NCBI RefSeq assembly: GCF_009725235.1
Contig: NZ_WJFC01000169.1
Location: 1-30,058 of the forward strand
Length of the DNA: 30,058 nucleotides
Direction: 5' to 3'
Source of the DNA: Scytonema sp. UIC 10036
GTDB lineage: Bacteria > Cyanobacteriota > Cyanobacteriia > Cyanobacteriales > Nostocaceae
Shown here: in pieces, positions 17,841-25,760 of the stretch
Position numbering within the stretch: the stretch's first letter is position 1
Layout: each line of letters opens with the position of its first letter
Notes under the pieces: generated by a model
Databases searched by the model: none
The model's input: the letters and a program-made list of their open reading frames with translations, nothing else
Told to the model about the DNA's origin: nothing
Position numbers and translations under genes: made by a program

Positions 17841-17873
17841 AAATACCCGACTTTTTACAGAAGTCGGGTATTT
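17841..17873. terminator. Strong stem-loop, probably a bidirectional terminator
   Basis: A perfect 13-bp stem, AAATACCCGACTT (17841-17853) and its complement (17861-17873), with a 7-nt loop. It lies between the convergent 72-residue gene and the XisI remnant. It has an A-run on one side and a TTT on the other. Confidence 0.75.
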
Positions 17874-17904
17874 GAGCACATTAAGCACAGCAAACAAGTC
17901 ATTT

Positions 17905-18036
17905 AGCTAACTGCATAATCAGTAAATTGTCGTTTAAACGGTGAATGAAATCCAATTACGATATCGTGCTTAGGGATGCCTAAATTCACTAAATCTTCAC
18001 CCACTTCATTGTGAGAAGAATTTTCTACTGCATAGG
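17905..18036 (-). pseudogene. C-terminal remnant of a XisI-like protein
   Basis: A minus-strand frame reads HNEVGEDLVNLGIPKHDIV, then IGFHSPFKRQFTDYAVS and a stop at 17905. This is the conserved end of XisI, the small partner of XisH first described with fdxN-element excision in Anabaena and now seen as a widespread cyanobacterial pair. A stop codon upstream (near 18048) and the overlap with the DUF5615 gene show that only about 45 residues remain. No XisH is present. Confidence 0.7.
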
Positions 18037-18372
18037 AAGGCGATTAACTCTAATTAATTTACCTTTCAAATCCTCTTGTCGAGAAACAGCTTCATGAATA
18101 CGTATCGCCTGATTTTCAAAATCTGAATCTGACGTGCAGACTATAATACCAGCATGTTCTGGTTGTAAACCGTGTAATTTGATAAAGTCTCGACGATTGC
18201 GTGTTAAGACAGTGCGCTCTACAGTTGTCGCAAATGCTAAAACATTTTCATCAGGGATTTTTAGATTTGCATTTCCAGCATCTCTAGCTGTCAAAACATC
18301 ATGTCCAAAATTACGCAAGAATTCTACTATTGGAAACGGAAAATTTTCATCTGCATAAAAAAAATGTGGCAA
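18025..18372 (-). CDS. DUF5615 PIN-like protein, probable toxin
   Basis: A 115-residue PIN-like protein of the DUF5615 (Mut7-C-related) family. The N-terminal FYADENFPFPIVEFLRNFGH contains the paired acidic residues, with GHDVLTARDAG next, then VLTRNRRDF and GIIVCT. It follows its DUF433 partner by 11 bases, a well-known putative VapBC-type toxin-antitoxin pairing in cyanobacteria. The C-terminal LKGKLIRVN is intact. The stop overlaps the XisI remnant on the same strand. A nuclease role is inferred from the family. Confidence 0.85.
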   Translation of the reverse strand: MPHFFYADENFPFPIVEFLRNFGHDVLTARDAGNANLKIPDENVLAFATTVERTVLTRNRRDFIKLHGLQPEHAGIIVCTSDSDFENQAIRIHEAVSRQEDLKGKLIRVNRLPMQ

Positions 18373-18383
18373 TTTGAAATATC

Positions 18384-18722
18384 CTAATTTTCTAGCATGA
18401 CTTCATCATTTTCTCTAATTGCTTGTTCGATTTCAACAGGATGAGCATCTGCATAAGCCCAAGCATTTACTAAATCAATAGCATTAAGGCTAGGAAAAGC
18501 TTTTAATATTTCACCATCACTCATACCTAAATTGCGGTCATTTACTAATGACCAAACTGGAATACGAGTATTCACAATACAAGCATCCCCACCACATACA
18601 CCTGGTGTTTTCTCAATACCTTGCCAAGTATTGGTCAAACTTTGAACTAATATTTGTATCGCTTGAGCTTTTTCGATGGCAGTTAATGCAAGTAGTTGTT
18701 TCTCCAGTTCTTTTAATGTCAT
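18384..18722 (-). CDS. DUF433 protein, probable antitoxin
   Basis: The protein has 112 residues. An N-terminal helical stretch (LKELEKQLLALTAIEKAQAI) precedes a DUF433 domain reading TPGVCGGDACIVNTRIPVW, LVNDRNLGMSDGEILKAFP and DLVNAWAYADAHP. DUF433 proteins have a helix-turn-helix-like fold and act as putative VapB-type antitoxins of DUF5615 toxins, which matches the next gene. AGGA lies 8 bases before the ATG. Confidence 0.87.
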   Translation of the reverse strand: MTLKELEKQLLALTAIEKAQAIQILVQSLTNTWQGIEKTPGVCGGDACIVNTRIPVWSLVNDRNLGMSDGEILKAFPSLNAIDLVNAWAYADAHPVEIEQAIRENDEVMLEN

Positions 18723-18761
18723 AGCCTAATCCTACTATCTTAGTTCAATCTTAGCAGCAAC

Positions 18762-18806
18762 GTATTGAGTATGAGGGTTGGGATTGCTATTGGCAATACT
18801 TAATAC
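18762..18806. repeat. Imperfect inverted repeat upstream of the DUF433 gene
   Basis: GTATTGAGTAT (18762-18772) and ATACTTAATAC (18796-18806) pair with one mismatch. It could be an operator or a decayed repeat end. Confidence 0.35.
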
Positions 18807-18941
18807 TCAGTAGCGATAAATGGTTTTAACATACTGTTGAGCGATGTGAATACGGTGATTGTCGATCGCAACCCAATACTACAAGGGATCTCCAATTTTT
18901 GTGGGTTGGGATCGCCTTGGAGAAACTTAACAAAGGCATGG

Positions 18942-18976
18942 AAATGTTGGGTTTCGTTCCTCAACCCAACCTACGT
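18942..18976. repeat. MITE half-copy D, overlapping the end of the winged-helix gene
   Basis: It is the same palindrome as copy C (AATGTTGGGTTTCGTTCC, then TCAACCCAACCTACGTA). On the minus strand it supplies the last codons (RRLG) and the TGA stop of the gene ending at 18961. Confidence 0.8.
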
Positions 18977-19821
18977 ACTGTGATATACAACAAAGAATTC
19001 TCCTTGCTTTGAGGAATTTCATCATCCATTTTATCCTGGGTGTAATCTTTTGGTTCTACCAACTTTCTCAATTTAATTTCATCGGCTTCTTCCAAACGGA
19101 AAAGAGCACGATCTAATTCTTCTTCTGAAAGGAAAGGTTGCAACTTTTCCCGGAGATGGAAAATTGGCAAACCATTGTCAGTACCTACCTCCCGCTCCAG
19201 ATTTTTGATAGTGTGTAAAATTTCTTGATCGGTAAGGTTGACAATGGTTACAACAGCACCGCCTCCATTAGTATGTTCTGGAGTAGATAATGGTTCTGGC
19301 TGACTGGGGAGGAATTTCCTGATAAACTGTAGGTAATTTTTCAGCAGTTCTAAGCTCACGATCGCATTCCCCTCAGGGATGTAACGATCCCGCAAATACT
19401 CAATTCCGTGTTCCGTCAGCCATACCTCGGCGTTTATCTTTTTTATTTTTGTTTCAACTTCAATCAGCCCCTTTTCATATAAGTTTTGTAAGATAGCATC
19501 TCGCTGTTGTGACTTGAGAGATTTGATGTTAATTTTGCTTGGTGTGATGGTTTCGGAAGCATTACTTATTTTTTTCAATACCTTCAATTCATTATTGTTG
19601 AGTGGTAACTCCTGTGTCTCCGTGTTTAGGAGAGCCTCACCAGGGGGTAGGATTTTAATAGAAGCAATTTCATGAGAAAAGTCTATTAAGTTGCGAGCGC
19701 TTAAACTTTTACAAATTTTTTCCTTACCCTCAAAAGACTTAAAAGTGCTACTGCTCAGGCTAGAACGGTAATTGGAACATCCCAGTAATTTTAGTAAGAA
19801 CTTTAACTCATGAGTATCCAT
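18961..19821 (-). CDS. Winged-helix protein 1 of the FtsK-fusion cassette
   Basis: The protein has 286 residues and is clearly paralogous along its whole length to the gene at 24909-25760: MDTHELKFLLKLLGCSNYR against MDTNELKFLLKLLGCANYR, and LPIFHLREKLQPFLS against LPIFHLRQKLQPPLS. Two winged-helix-like segments can be seen: about residues 75-150 (ILQNLYEKGLIEVETKI, AEVWLTEHGIEYLRD) and 195-260 (LTDQEILHTIKNLE, LPIFHLREKL, ELDRALFRLEEADEI). It probably binds DNA or serves as an adaptor. The paralogue ends SLFFITVN; this one ends SLLYITV and then RRLG, which comes from a MITE half-copy. It lies downstream of the FtsK fusion, separated by 346 bp that include a truncated MITE. Confidence 0.75.
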   Translation of the reverse strand: MDTHELKFLLKLLGCSNYRSSLSSSTFKSFEGKEKICKSLSARNLIDFSHEIASIKILPPGEALLNTETQELPLNNNELKVLKKISNASETITPSKINIKSLKSQQRDAILQNLYEKGLIEVETKIKKINAEVWLTEHGIEYLRDRYIPEGNAIVSLELLKNYLQFIRKFLPSQPEPLSTPEHTNGGGAVVTIVNLTDQEILHTIKNLEREVGTDNGLPIFHLREKLQPFLSEEELDRALFRLEEADEIKLRKLVEPKDYTQDKMDDEIPQSKENSLLYITVRRLG

Positions 19822-20167
19822 ACAGATATTTTTTCCTATATTTGAATCTGCATCACTGTAGCTGACGTGAGAAGAACTTACACCCCTCCCCAGGCTAAGT
19901 AATTTTAGTAAATGACAAAGTTATTTTCAAGAGTCATCTACCGAAAGTAGCAGAGAAGCGATCGCTAACCACAATCTAAGTATAAACTATGTAACATACC
20001 CCTAACTCAGATCTCAGTACTTGTCGGTTAAGCCTAAAAATACGAAAACACGTAGGTTGGGTTGAGGAACGAAACCCAACATTTATCAGCATTTGTTGGG
20101 TTTTATTGGATGTCATTAATATGTTATAGTCAAATTAAAAAGGCGGGCTTCACGTAAGTCTTAAGAT
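19822..20167. other. Gap between winged-helix protein 1 and the FtsK fusion
   Basis: No gene is seen. The first ~75 bases upstream of 19821 resemble the region upstream of the paralogue at 25760 (both contain a TTTTTTCC block and ACACCCCTC), so the duplicated unit included a promoter region. The rest holds an HIP1 site at 19957 and truncated MITE copy E. Confidence 0.6.
20015..20105. mobile_element. Truncated MITE copy E
   Basis: It begins with a variant end CAGTACT (20015-20021), then CTTGTCGGTTAAGC and the GTAGGTTGGGTTGAGG palindrome as in copies B and F. The right third and the AGTATTG end are missing. Confidence 0.75.
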
Positions 20168-22747
20168 TCATAAGAGCCGAGTATCTATTGCTAGTAAACT
20201 TTGTAAACGTTGTAACTGAGAACTGGCTAAGTAGAGCAAATCCCCTTTCCCAAGTAAGCGAGCGGCATCTGTTTGTTTACCTCCCAAAATAATTGCTGAA
20301 TCTGCTTCACTTGCGGTTCGGAGTGCAACCCGTCCCGGTAAATTAGAACGGATAATGGGAGTGACAACACCTGCTTCTGGGCGTTGAGTGGCAATAATCA
20401 AATGAATTCCAGCAGCCCGCGCCATTGCACCCAACCTTTTAATGCTTTGTTCTAACGCGGCACGAGATTCTTTTTCTGCCATAAAGTCAGCGTATTCATC
20501 GAAAATGCAGACAATACGAGGCAAAAGCTGACGAGAACGTTGGTTGTAAGTTTTCAAATCCGCACACCCAGCTTTTTCAAATCGCTGGTAACGCGATTCC
20601 ATTTCTACCACCAATTCATCCATCAGTTCGATCGCACGTTCGCTATCTTTAACAACTGGTGAATGCAACCACCGCATCTCCTCAAACTCTGGGAAGGTTA
20701 CTCTTTTGGGATCGACGAGAGCAATTTGTAGGTGTTCTGGGGAATGACGAACTATAAGACTGAGAAGGAGCGATCGCAAAAACTCACTCTTACCACTTCC
20801 TGTCGTACCCCCAACTAAGAAATGACAGGTATTTGGATCGGACAAATCAGCTTCTAAGAGTTGTCCCTCCAAATCAACCCCAATCGAAATTTTCACAGGT
20901 GCTGTTGGAGGTAAAACTTGCGTCTTGATATAATCCTCAAATTTAGCTGTTTGCCTGTCAGGACGTGGTAAATCAACACTAACATATCCAGCTTGAGGAG
21001 AAATCAAAGGTGGATTGGCTAACTCCAACTGAACCTGCAAATCAGCTGATAGTTTTAGCAAGGCGTTAACTTTCACACCGGGATATGGTTTGAGTTTCAC
21101 CCGAATAAAAGCCGGACCGACAGCCGCCCCTTGATAATCTACTCCAATTCCAAAAGATTGCAAAGTAGACACTAACTTTTCACCCAAAACATCAGCATTG
21201 ACTTTTACTGGCTTATCTTGCTTAGCCGTTGTTTGTTGTGGTTGTGTGTTTGAAGATTTCTCAGCTTTAGATGTTACATCAAAATAACTTTGACATTTTT
21301 GCTGCTGCGGACAAATTTCACATAAGTGAGGTTGAGTCGCGATCGGTGGGGGATTAGGTAATGGTGGTTCCCAAATCAGCCATTGCCGCATTTGTTGTAA
21401 TTTATATGGAATTAGCTGATGCACCGTATTTTCTAACTCTTCCCAGGAATACTGATACTCTTTCAACTCTGGTACAACACAGTAAACTGCTGCATCAACC
21501 CCGATTTTTTTCCTTTCCCAAAGGATATAGCTATAAAGAGCAACCTGAGCTAATTGTGCTGATGGATCGGCAGGCTGGTAAGTTTTAAACTCTACGACAC
21601 ACAGGCGATTCTTGTTAAAATTGAAGACCAAGCAATCAAATTTTCCCGCTACTCGTTGCTGTGTTCCATCTGGAAGATGAAAGTAGGATTCAAGATTCCG
21701 TTCTTCAGAAACAAAGGTGTTATGAATGACTGTTTCTGCTGTACAATAACCTCTATTAGTAACAAGCAATTCTGCAAAGTGTCTAATCAGTCCCCGTAAT
21801 GCCTGCCACACTTTTAGCAATGCTTGTGCTTGACCGTTCTCCTTTTGAGATACTTTTTCTAGGTAAAAGAAGAATTTTTGCTCATAGAAAATTTGTTGTA
21901 TTTGAGAGGCTAATTCCTCAGCCTGTAACTGCTTTGCAACTGGTTTCAATAATCCTTGACATCGGGGTTCGCGAACAATCCAAGTGACAAATTCATCAGC
22001 TAACTGATGAAATAAAGTACCAATACCAACAGCACTATCAGGTGGTAAGAATAAAGTATTCCCCCCAAAACGCTGATTTAAGAAAAACAAACGGGGACAT
22101 TCAAAAGCAACTCTTATATTAGTAGCAGTTAAAGATTTATTTTTAGATTGTCCTGTAGATCCCTTTGAAGCATGAGAACCCATATCAAAAGTACTGCTTG
22201 TAGTAGATGATTTAGATATTTCTAATAAGCGCTGATGGACAGCAGCCAAATAGACTGTATCCATTGCAGCATAATGCAGTTGTTTCTGGCTGAGAGGACG
22301 CTGTCCCCAGTCACTACCTTGTTCTTCCTTATCTACATTAGAGAATCCACAGAGTTCCACTGCAAGTGTTTTCAATTGTAGGTTGGTTACTTGCAACACT
22401 TCTCGTTTGATTTTTCTAGCGAGCTTGAGAGTGCAAGTCACATTTGGTGCTAGTTTTCCTCCTAAATACTTTAAATCAAAGTCAGCATTGTGGAAGACTT
22501 TTTCTATTTGAGGGTTAACTATAACTTGATTGATAAAGTCTACTGCTAAATTTGGTTTGTCTAGTACATCAATAATGTAAGCTGAGTTGCCTGTCAAGTC
22601 TGTTGGTTCAGATAAAACTTGAATTAGGGACAACCTTGGTAATGGGGTATTCCAATCAGCTATTTCTGTATCTAGCCATAGCGTTTTAGACAAGGCGAAT
22701 ATGGCAATTTGTGCTTGGATTTCATCAGCTTCTGTAAGATATTTCAT
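20168..22747 (-). CDS. RNase D-like exonuclease, Cas4/AddB-like nuclease and FtsK-type translocase in one protein
   Basis: The protein has 859 residues in three parts. Residues 1-178 form a DEDD 3'-5' exonuclease of RNase D type: LWLDTEIADW (D26, E28), FHNADFD (D91) and LHYAAMD (Y159, D163). Residues 207-490 form a RecB/Cas4-like nuclease: C217 in FECPRLF, H247, D371 in GKFDCL, E386 and K388 in VVEFKTY, the QVALYSY motif, then C476, C479 and C485 in LCEICPQQQKC. The four cysteines fit a 4Fe-4S cluster. Residues 515-859 form an FtsK/SpoIIIE-type ATPase: alpha/beta domain, Walker A GTTGSGKS (647-654), DPKRV (679), Walker B IFDEYADF (D750) and ATQRP. There is no membrane segment and no gamma domain. 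It is a soluble DNA pump with two nuclease heads. The AAA ATPase gene lies 26 bases upstream. A defence role is inferred. Confidence 0.88.
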   Translation of the reverse strand: MKYLTEADEIQAQIAIFALSKTLWLDTEIADWNTPLPRLSLIQVLSEPTDLTGNSAYIIDVLDKPNLAVDFINQVIVNPQIEKVFHNADFDLKYLGGKLAPNVTCTLKLARKIKREVLQVTNLQLKTLAVELCGFSNVDKEEQGSDWGQRPLSQKQLHYAAMDTVYLAAVHQRLLEISKSSTTSSTFDMGSHASKGSTGQSKNKSLTATNIRVAFECPRLFFLNQRFGGNTLFLPPDSAVGIGTLFHQLADEFVTWIVREPRCQGLLKPVAKQLQAEELASQIQQIFYEQKFFFYLEKVSQKENGQAQALLKVWQALRGLIRHFAELLVTNRGYCTAETVIHNTFVSEERNLESYFHLPDGTQQRVAGKFDCLVFNFNKNRLCVVEFKTYQPADPSAQLAQVALYSYILWERKKIGVDAAVYCVVPELKEYQYSWEELENTVHQLIPYKLQQMRQWLIWEPPLPNPPPIATQPHLCEICPQQQKCQSYFDVTSKAEKSSNTQPQQTTAKQDKPVKVNADVLGEKLVSTLQSFGIGVDYQGAAVGPAFIRVKLKPYPGVKVNALLKLSADLQVQLELANPPLISPQAGYVSVDLPRPDRQTAKFEDYIKTQVLPPTAPVKISIGVDLEGQLLEADLSDPNTCHFLVGGTTGSGKSEFLRSLLLSLIVRHSPEHLQIALVDPKRVTFPEFEEMRWLHSPVVKDSERAIELMDELVVEMESRYQRFEKAGCADLKTYNQRSRQLLPRIVCIFDEYADFMAEKESRAALEQSIKRLGAMARAAGIHLIIATQRPEAGVVTPIIRSNLPGRVALRTASEADSAIILGGKQTDAARLLGKGDLLYLASSQLQRLQSLLAIDTRLL

Positions 22748-22773
22748 TAGATAAACTATCTAAGTAATAACAA

Positions 22774-24849
22774 CTACATCTTGACGATCAGACATACTGT
22801 CTGGTCTTCTTGTTTCGCTTTAGGATTTACAATTTTAATTTTCTGGTCAGAACACAATTGATTTAAAATTTGTTCTATATTTTCTCGGCTCATTTCAGCA
22901 AACTGACTGTGAGTGGTTTGAAGCAATTGCGATCGTCCTATGAATCCTTGAGTTATGACTACATTCAACAAATAATCTTTTACAGGTTGTAAATTTGGTT
23001 GGTCTGTGTCTGGTTCTTTACTAGCTGAAACAACGTTCAAATCTTGTAGCAACCGACAATCTTGTAGAATCTTAGAATTGTAGATTAGAGATTCTAATTC
23101 CTGCAAATTTATCATCTTCCCCGCAAGTACCAATTCATTGGCTTCGGCAGACTTAACTAAGTTATGATATGTAGCCAAGTAGTGAACTGAAGACAGTGCT
23201 GGTTGAAGGTGGCGATGACCAGTATTTGTAAAAATTTGTCTGTATAATTGATTTCCTGCAAGATTTGGCTTTCCAACGCTTCCAAAACGAATCAAGTACA
23301 TAGTTTGACAGACTTTTTGCTGAATTGCTTTTTGGCAAGCATTCATAACATTAAAGAAACTGTTCATATTTGGTTCTTCTGTCCAGACAACTCCTACTCG
23401 TTCCTTTTTGTCAAGCTTTTGGTAACTCAATGAATAGCTAGCAAATTTTCCACTGATAAGTTTCAACTTAATTTCTTGGACTTTTAAAGCAGTTAGGGCT
23501 TGTTGCAACATCCGAATTAAATCAGTTGCATCTAACAAAGCAATCTTAGTAATTTTTTCTTGGTTTTTTTTATACTCTTGCTGCCATCGTAATTGAAAGT
23601 CTGCTTGAATTTTTTCTATTGGTGATACTTGCGGTAGCATTGGTTCTCCACCTTCTAACCATTGCGGCTTTGGAGGTTGTTTATCTCTGAATAACCATTC
23701 CTTATATTCTTGAAATAGTTGTCTCCCTAGAACTAACACGTTACGAGGTGTAGCTTTGTGGCTTGGAAACACTTTCTCTAACACCTGCTTATTTAAAGGA
23801 AAAATTTGAGAAGAAGGTTTTGGCTCGGCAGACTGATGTAGGGGATATAGCCGAGAACCTAAAAGGGCTTCAGCTTCCTCCAATGCGATCCGTTTTAATG
23901 GAATCCGGATAGTCGCTCTATCAATGTCGGAAGGCTGAACTCGCTTATAATTAACATTCCAGGTCTCTGTCCTAATACTAATAATAATTAAGAAACTTTT
24001 CCACCTGCCGTTAACAATTGTAGAGTTGACGCTAAATAACGCTTGTAAGTCAATAGAACCATCGGGCAAACGAGCAATACTATCTAATTGATCGAAACAT
24101 AACACAATAGGCTGAGTTTTAGCAGAAATTTTGCTAAAGTTGCCCAGTATCCCTCGTGCTTTATCTTCATCATCAATAGATTGCTGCACTCTTAATTTTT
24201 TCAGGCTTTCCTCATCTAGGTTATCCCCTTTTAACCATTCACAAGCCAAAGAGTATAAGTCTGGATTAGTTAAGTTATAAAGAACACCAAAAAATTCATT
24301 TGCGTTATAAATTCCTGTGGTACCGATAGTTTTTTTGAGAAGCTCAATGAAGAATTGCCGATCGCGATCGGCATCGGTAGTGGTTTTTCCAAAAATGCTT
24401 TTTACTTTGGTAATTAAACTTTGTTGTTCGCGCTTTAGAGTCCTTTCAATTGTAGATAAGCAGCTTTTTATCCAGAGAATTAATTGAGAGTCTGCTTGTC
24501 CTACAGGAGAATTGACTAAGCTATCTACGGTATGGCGTAATATATGCCGCCAGATATGGTCGCTCTGAGGAAATGGTTCAATATAAACAAAAAAAGCTGT
24601 ATCATTCAACTGTTGTTTCAGTTGACCCAAAAAGTGGGTTTTTCCTGTACCAGCATCGCCATAAAGAATCAGGGTACGAGTTTGACGATCTTGAGCCACT
24701 TCAGCTAATACATTTTTGATTTGGCTTAGTGACTTTTGATGAATAGATTCAATATTGGGAGGTGATTCCTGCTCTACCCAAAAATTTCCTGCTGCAAGAT
24801 TATCAAATGGATTGAGCGATTTTTTAATAACTTCTTCGATAGTTGCCAT
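22774..24849 (-). CDS. AAA-family ATPase of the FtsK-fusion cassette
   Basis: The protein has 691 residues. Walker A is GDAGTGKT (64-71, in LILYGDAGTGKTHFLGQL). Walker B is IVLCFDQLDSIARL (about 248-260). The N-terminal half resembles ORC/AAA_22-type switch ATPases. A middle region of about 430-600 is unrecognised; it contains WTEEPNMNSFFNVMNACQ and TMYLIRFGSVGKPNL. The C terminus (about 625-691: IGRSQLLQTTHSQF, ENIEQILNQL, KIKIVNPKA) looks like a winged helix. It sits 59 bases after winged-helix protein 2 and 26 bases before the FtsK fusion, so the three very likely form one operon. A role in sensing or loading the nuclease-translocase on DNA is inferred; no close named family is recognised. 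Confidence 0.8.
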   Translation of the reverse strand: MATIEEVIKKSLNPFDNLAAGNFWVEQESPPNIESIHQKSLSQIKNVLAEVAQDRQTRTLILYGDAGTGKTHFLGQLKQQLNDTAFFVYIEPFPQSDHIWRHILRHTVDSLVNSPVGQADSQLILWIKSCLSTIERTLKREQQSLITKVKSIFGKTTTDADRDRQFFIELLKKTIGTTGIYNANEFFGVLYNLTNPDLYSLACEWLKGDNLDEESLKKLRVQQSIDDEDKARGILGNFSKISAKTQPIVLCFDQLDSIARLPDGSIDLQALFSVNSTIVNGRWKSFLIIISIRTETWNVNYKRVQPSDIDRATIRIPLKRIALEEAEALLGSRLYPLHQSAEPKPSSQIFPLNKQVLEKVFPSHKATPRNVLVLGRQLFQEYKEWLFRDKQPPKPQWLEGGEPMLPQVSPIEKIQADFQLRWQQEYKKNQEKITKIALLDATDLIRMLQQALTALKVQEIKLKLISGKFASYSLSYQKLDKKERVGVVWTEEPNMNSFFNVMNACQKAIQQKVCQTMYLIRFGSVGKPNLAGNQLYRQIFTNTGHRHLQPALSSVHYLATYHNLVKSAEANELVLAGKMINLQELESLIYNSKILQDCRLLQDLNVVSASKEPDTDQPNLQPVKDYLLNVVITQGFIGRSQLLQTTHSQFAEMSRENIEQILNQLCSDQKIKIVNPKAKQEDQTVCLIVKM

Positions 24850-24908
24850 GTTGATTTCTATTTTTGCTTTCTGAAATATTTTTCTAATTTTGATTTAGGT
24901 AACCTTTT

Positions 24909-25760
24909 CTAATTCACTGTAATAAAAAACAAGGAACCACCACTGATTTGAGGAATTCCAGCGTCAATTTGTTCTGAACTGTAATCCCCAGGTTCTGCTA
25001 GGGAACTCATTTCAATTTGGTCAGATTCTTCTAAACGATACAGTGCCTTATCCAATTCATCTCGTGACAGTGGGGGTTGCAACTTTTGCCGCAGATGGAA
25101 AATTGGCAAATAGTTATCACTACCTAGTTCCCGATCTAATTTCTCAATAGTACGTAAGATTTCTTCATCAGTGAGATTTACATTAGTGACCACAGGCGAT
25201 TCAGCATCAGTAGGTGCTGTTGTGGTAGCGAGATCAGGTTGACTGTGTAAAGATTTGCGTAGAAAGCGCACATAATTATTAAGTAGATCCAAGCTGATAA
25301 TGGCGGCTCCCTTGGGATTGTAATCGTCCCTCAAATACTCAATTCCACGTTCAGTCAGCCATACTTCAGCTTTAGTCCTTTTTATTTTGGTTTCAACTTC
25401 AACCAGTCCCTTGTCATGAAAGCCTTGCAAGATGGCGTCTCGTTCTTCTGACTTTACGGATTTGACACCAATTTCGCTTGGTGGGATTTTTCCAGAAGCC
25501 TTACTTATACGCTCTAGCAACTTCAATTCATTAGGTGTAAGTGGTATCTCACCTACTTCAGGTTTTAGGAGAGCGCGACCTGGGGGCAGGATTTTTACGG
25601 AAGCAATTTCACGGGAAAAGCTTATTAACTCGCGATCGCCTAAACTCTTACAAATTTTGTCCTTGCCCTTAAAAGAATTGAATGTATTTGCGCCAAGGCT
25701 CGCTCGGTAATTAGCACATCCTAGTAACTTTAGTAGGAACTTTAACTCATTTGTATCCAT
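24909..25760 (-). CDS. Winged-helix protein 2, first gene of the FtsK-fusion cassette
   Basis: The protein has 283 residues and is the full-length paralogue of the gene at 18961-19821. It is probably closer to the ancestral form, since it is in the operon and has an undisturbed C terminus (DAGIPQISGGSLFFITVN). The same two winged-helix-like segments are seen: LQGFHDKGLVEVETKI with EVWLTERGIEYLRD, and LTDEEILRTIEKLD with LPIFHLRQKL and ELDKALYRLEESDQI. The middle linker differs most from the paralogue (LATTTAPTDAESP against LSTPEHTNGGGA). It may regulate the operon or act as a DNA-binding subunit; the sequence does not decide between these. Confidence 0.77.
   Translation of the reverse strand: MDTNELKFLLKLLGCANYRASLGANTFNSFKGKDKICKSLGDRELISFSREIASVKILPPGRALLKPEVGEIPLTPNELKLLERISKASGKIPPSEIGVKSVKSEERDAILQGFHDKGLVEVETKIKRTKAEVWLTERGIEYLRDDYNPKGAAIISLDLLNNYVRFLRKSLHSQPDLATTTAPTDAESPVVTNVNLTDEEILRTIEKLDRELGSDNYLPIFHLRQKLQPPLSRDELDKALYRLEESDQIEMSSLAEPGDYSSEQIDAGIPQISGGSLFFITVN

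Noticed and set aside
20168..22747. Annotating the fusion as the cell-division translocase FtsK
   Set aside because: It has no N-terminal membrane domain and no C-terminal gamma domain, and its N-terminal half is nuclease.
18961..25760. Assignment of the cassette to BREX, DISARM, Wadjet or a conjugation coupling-protein system
   Set aside because: No methylase, PglZ, SMC-like or relaxase gene is present, and the FtsK-type protein lacks membrane segments and carries two nucleases.
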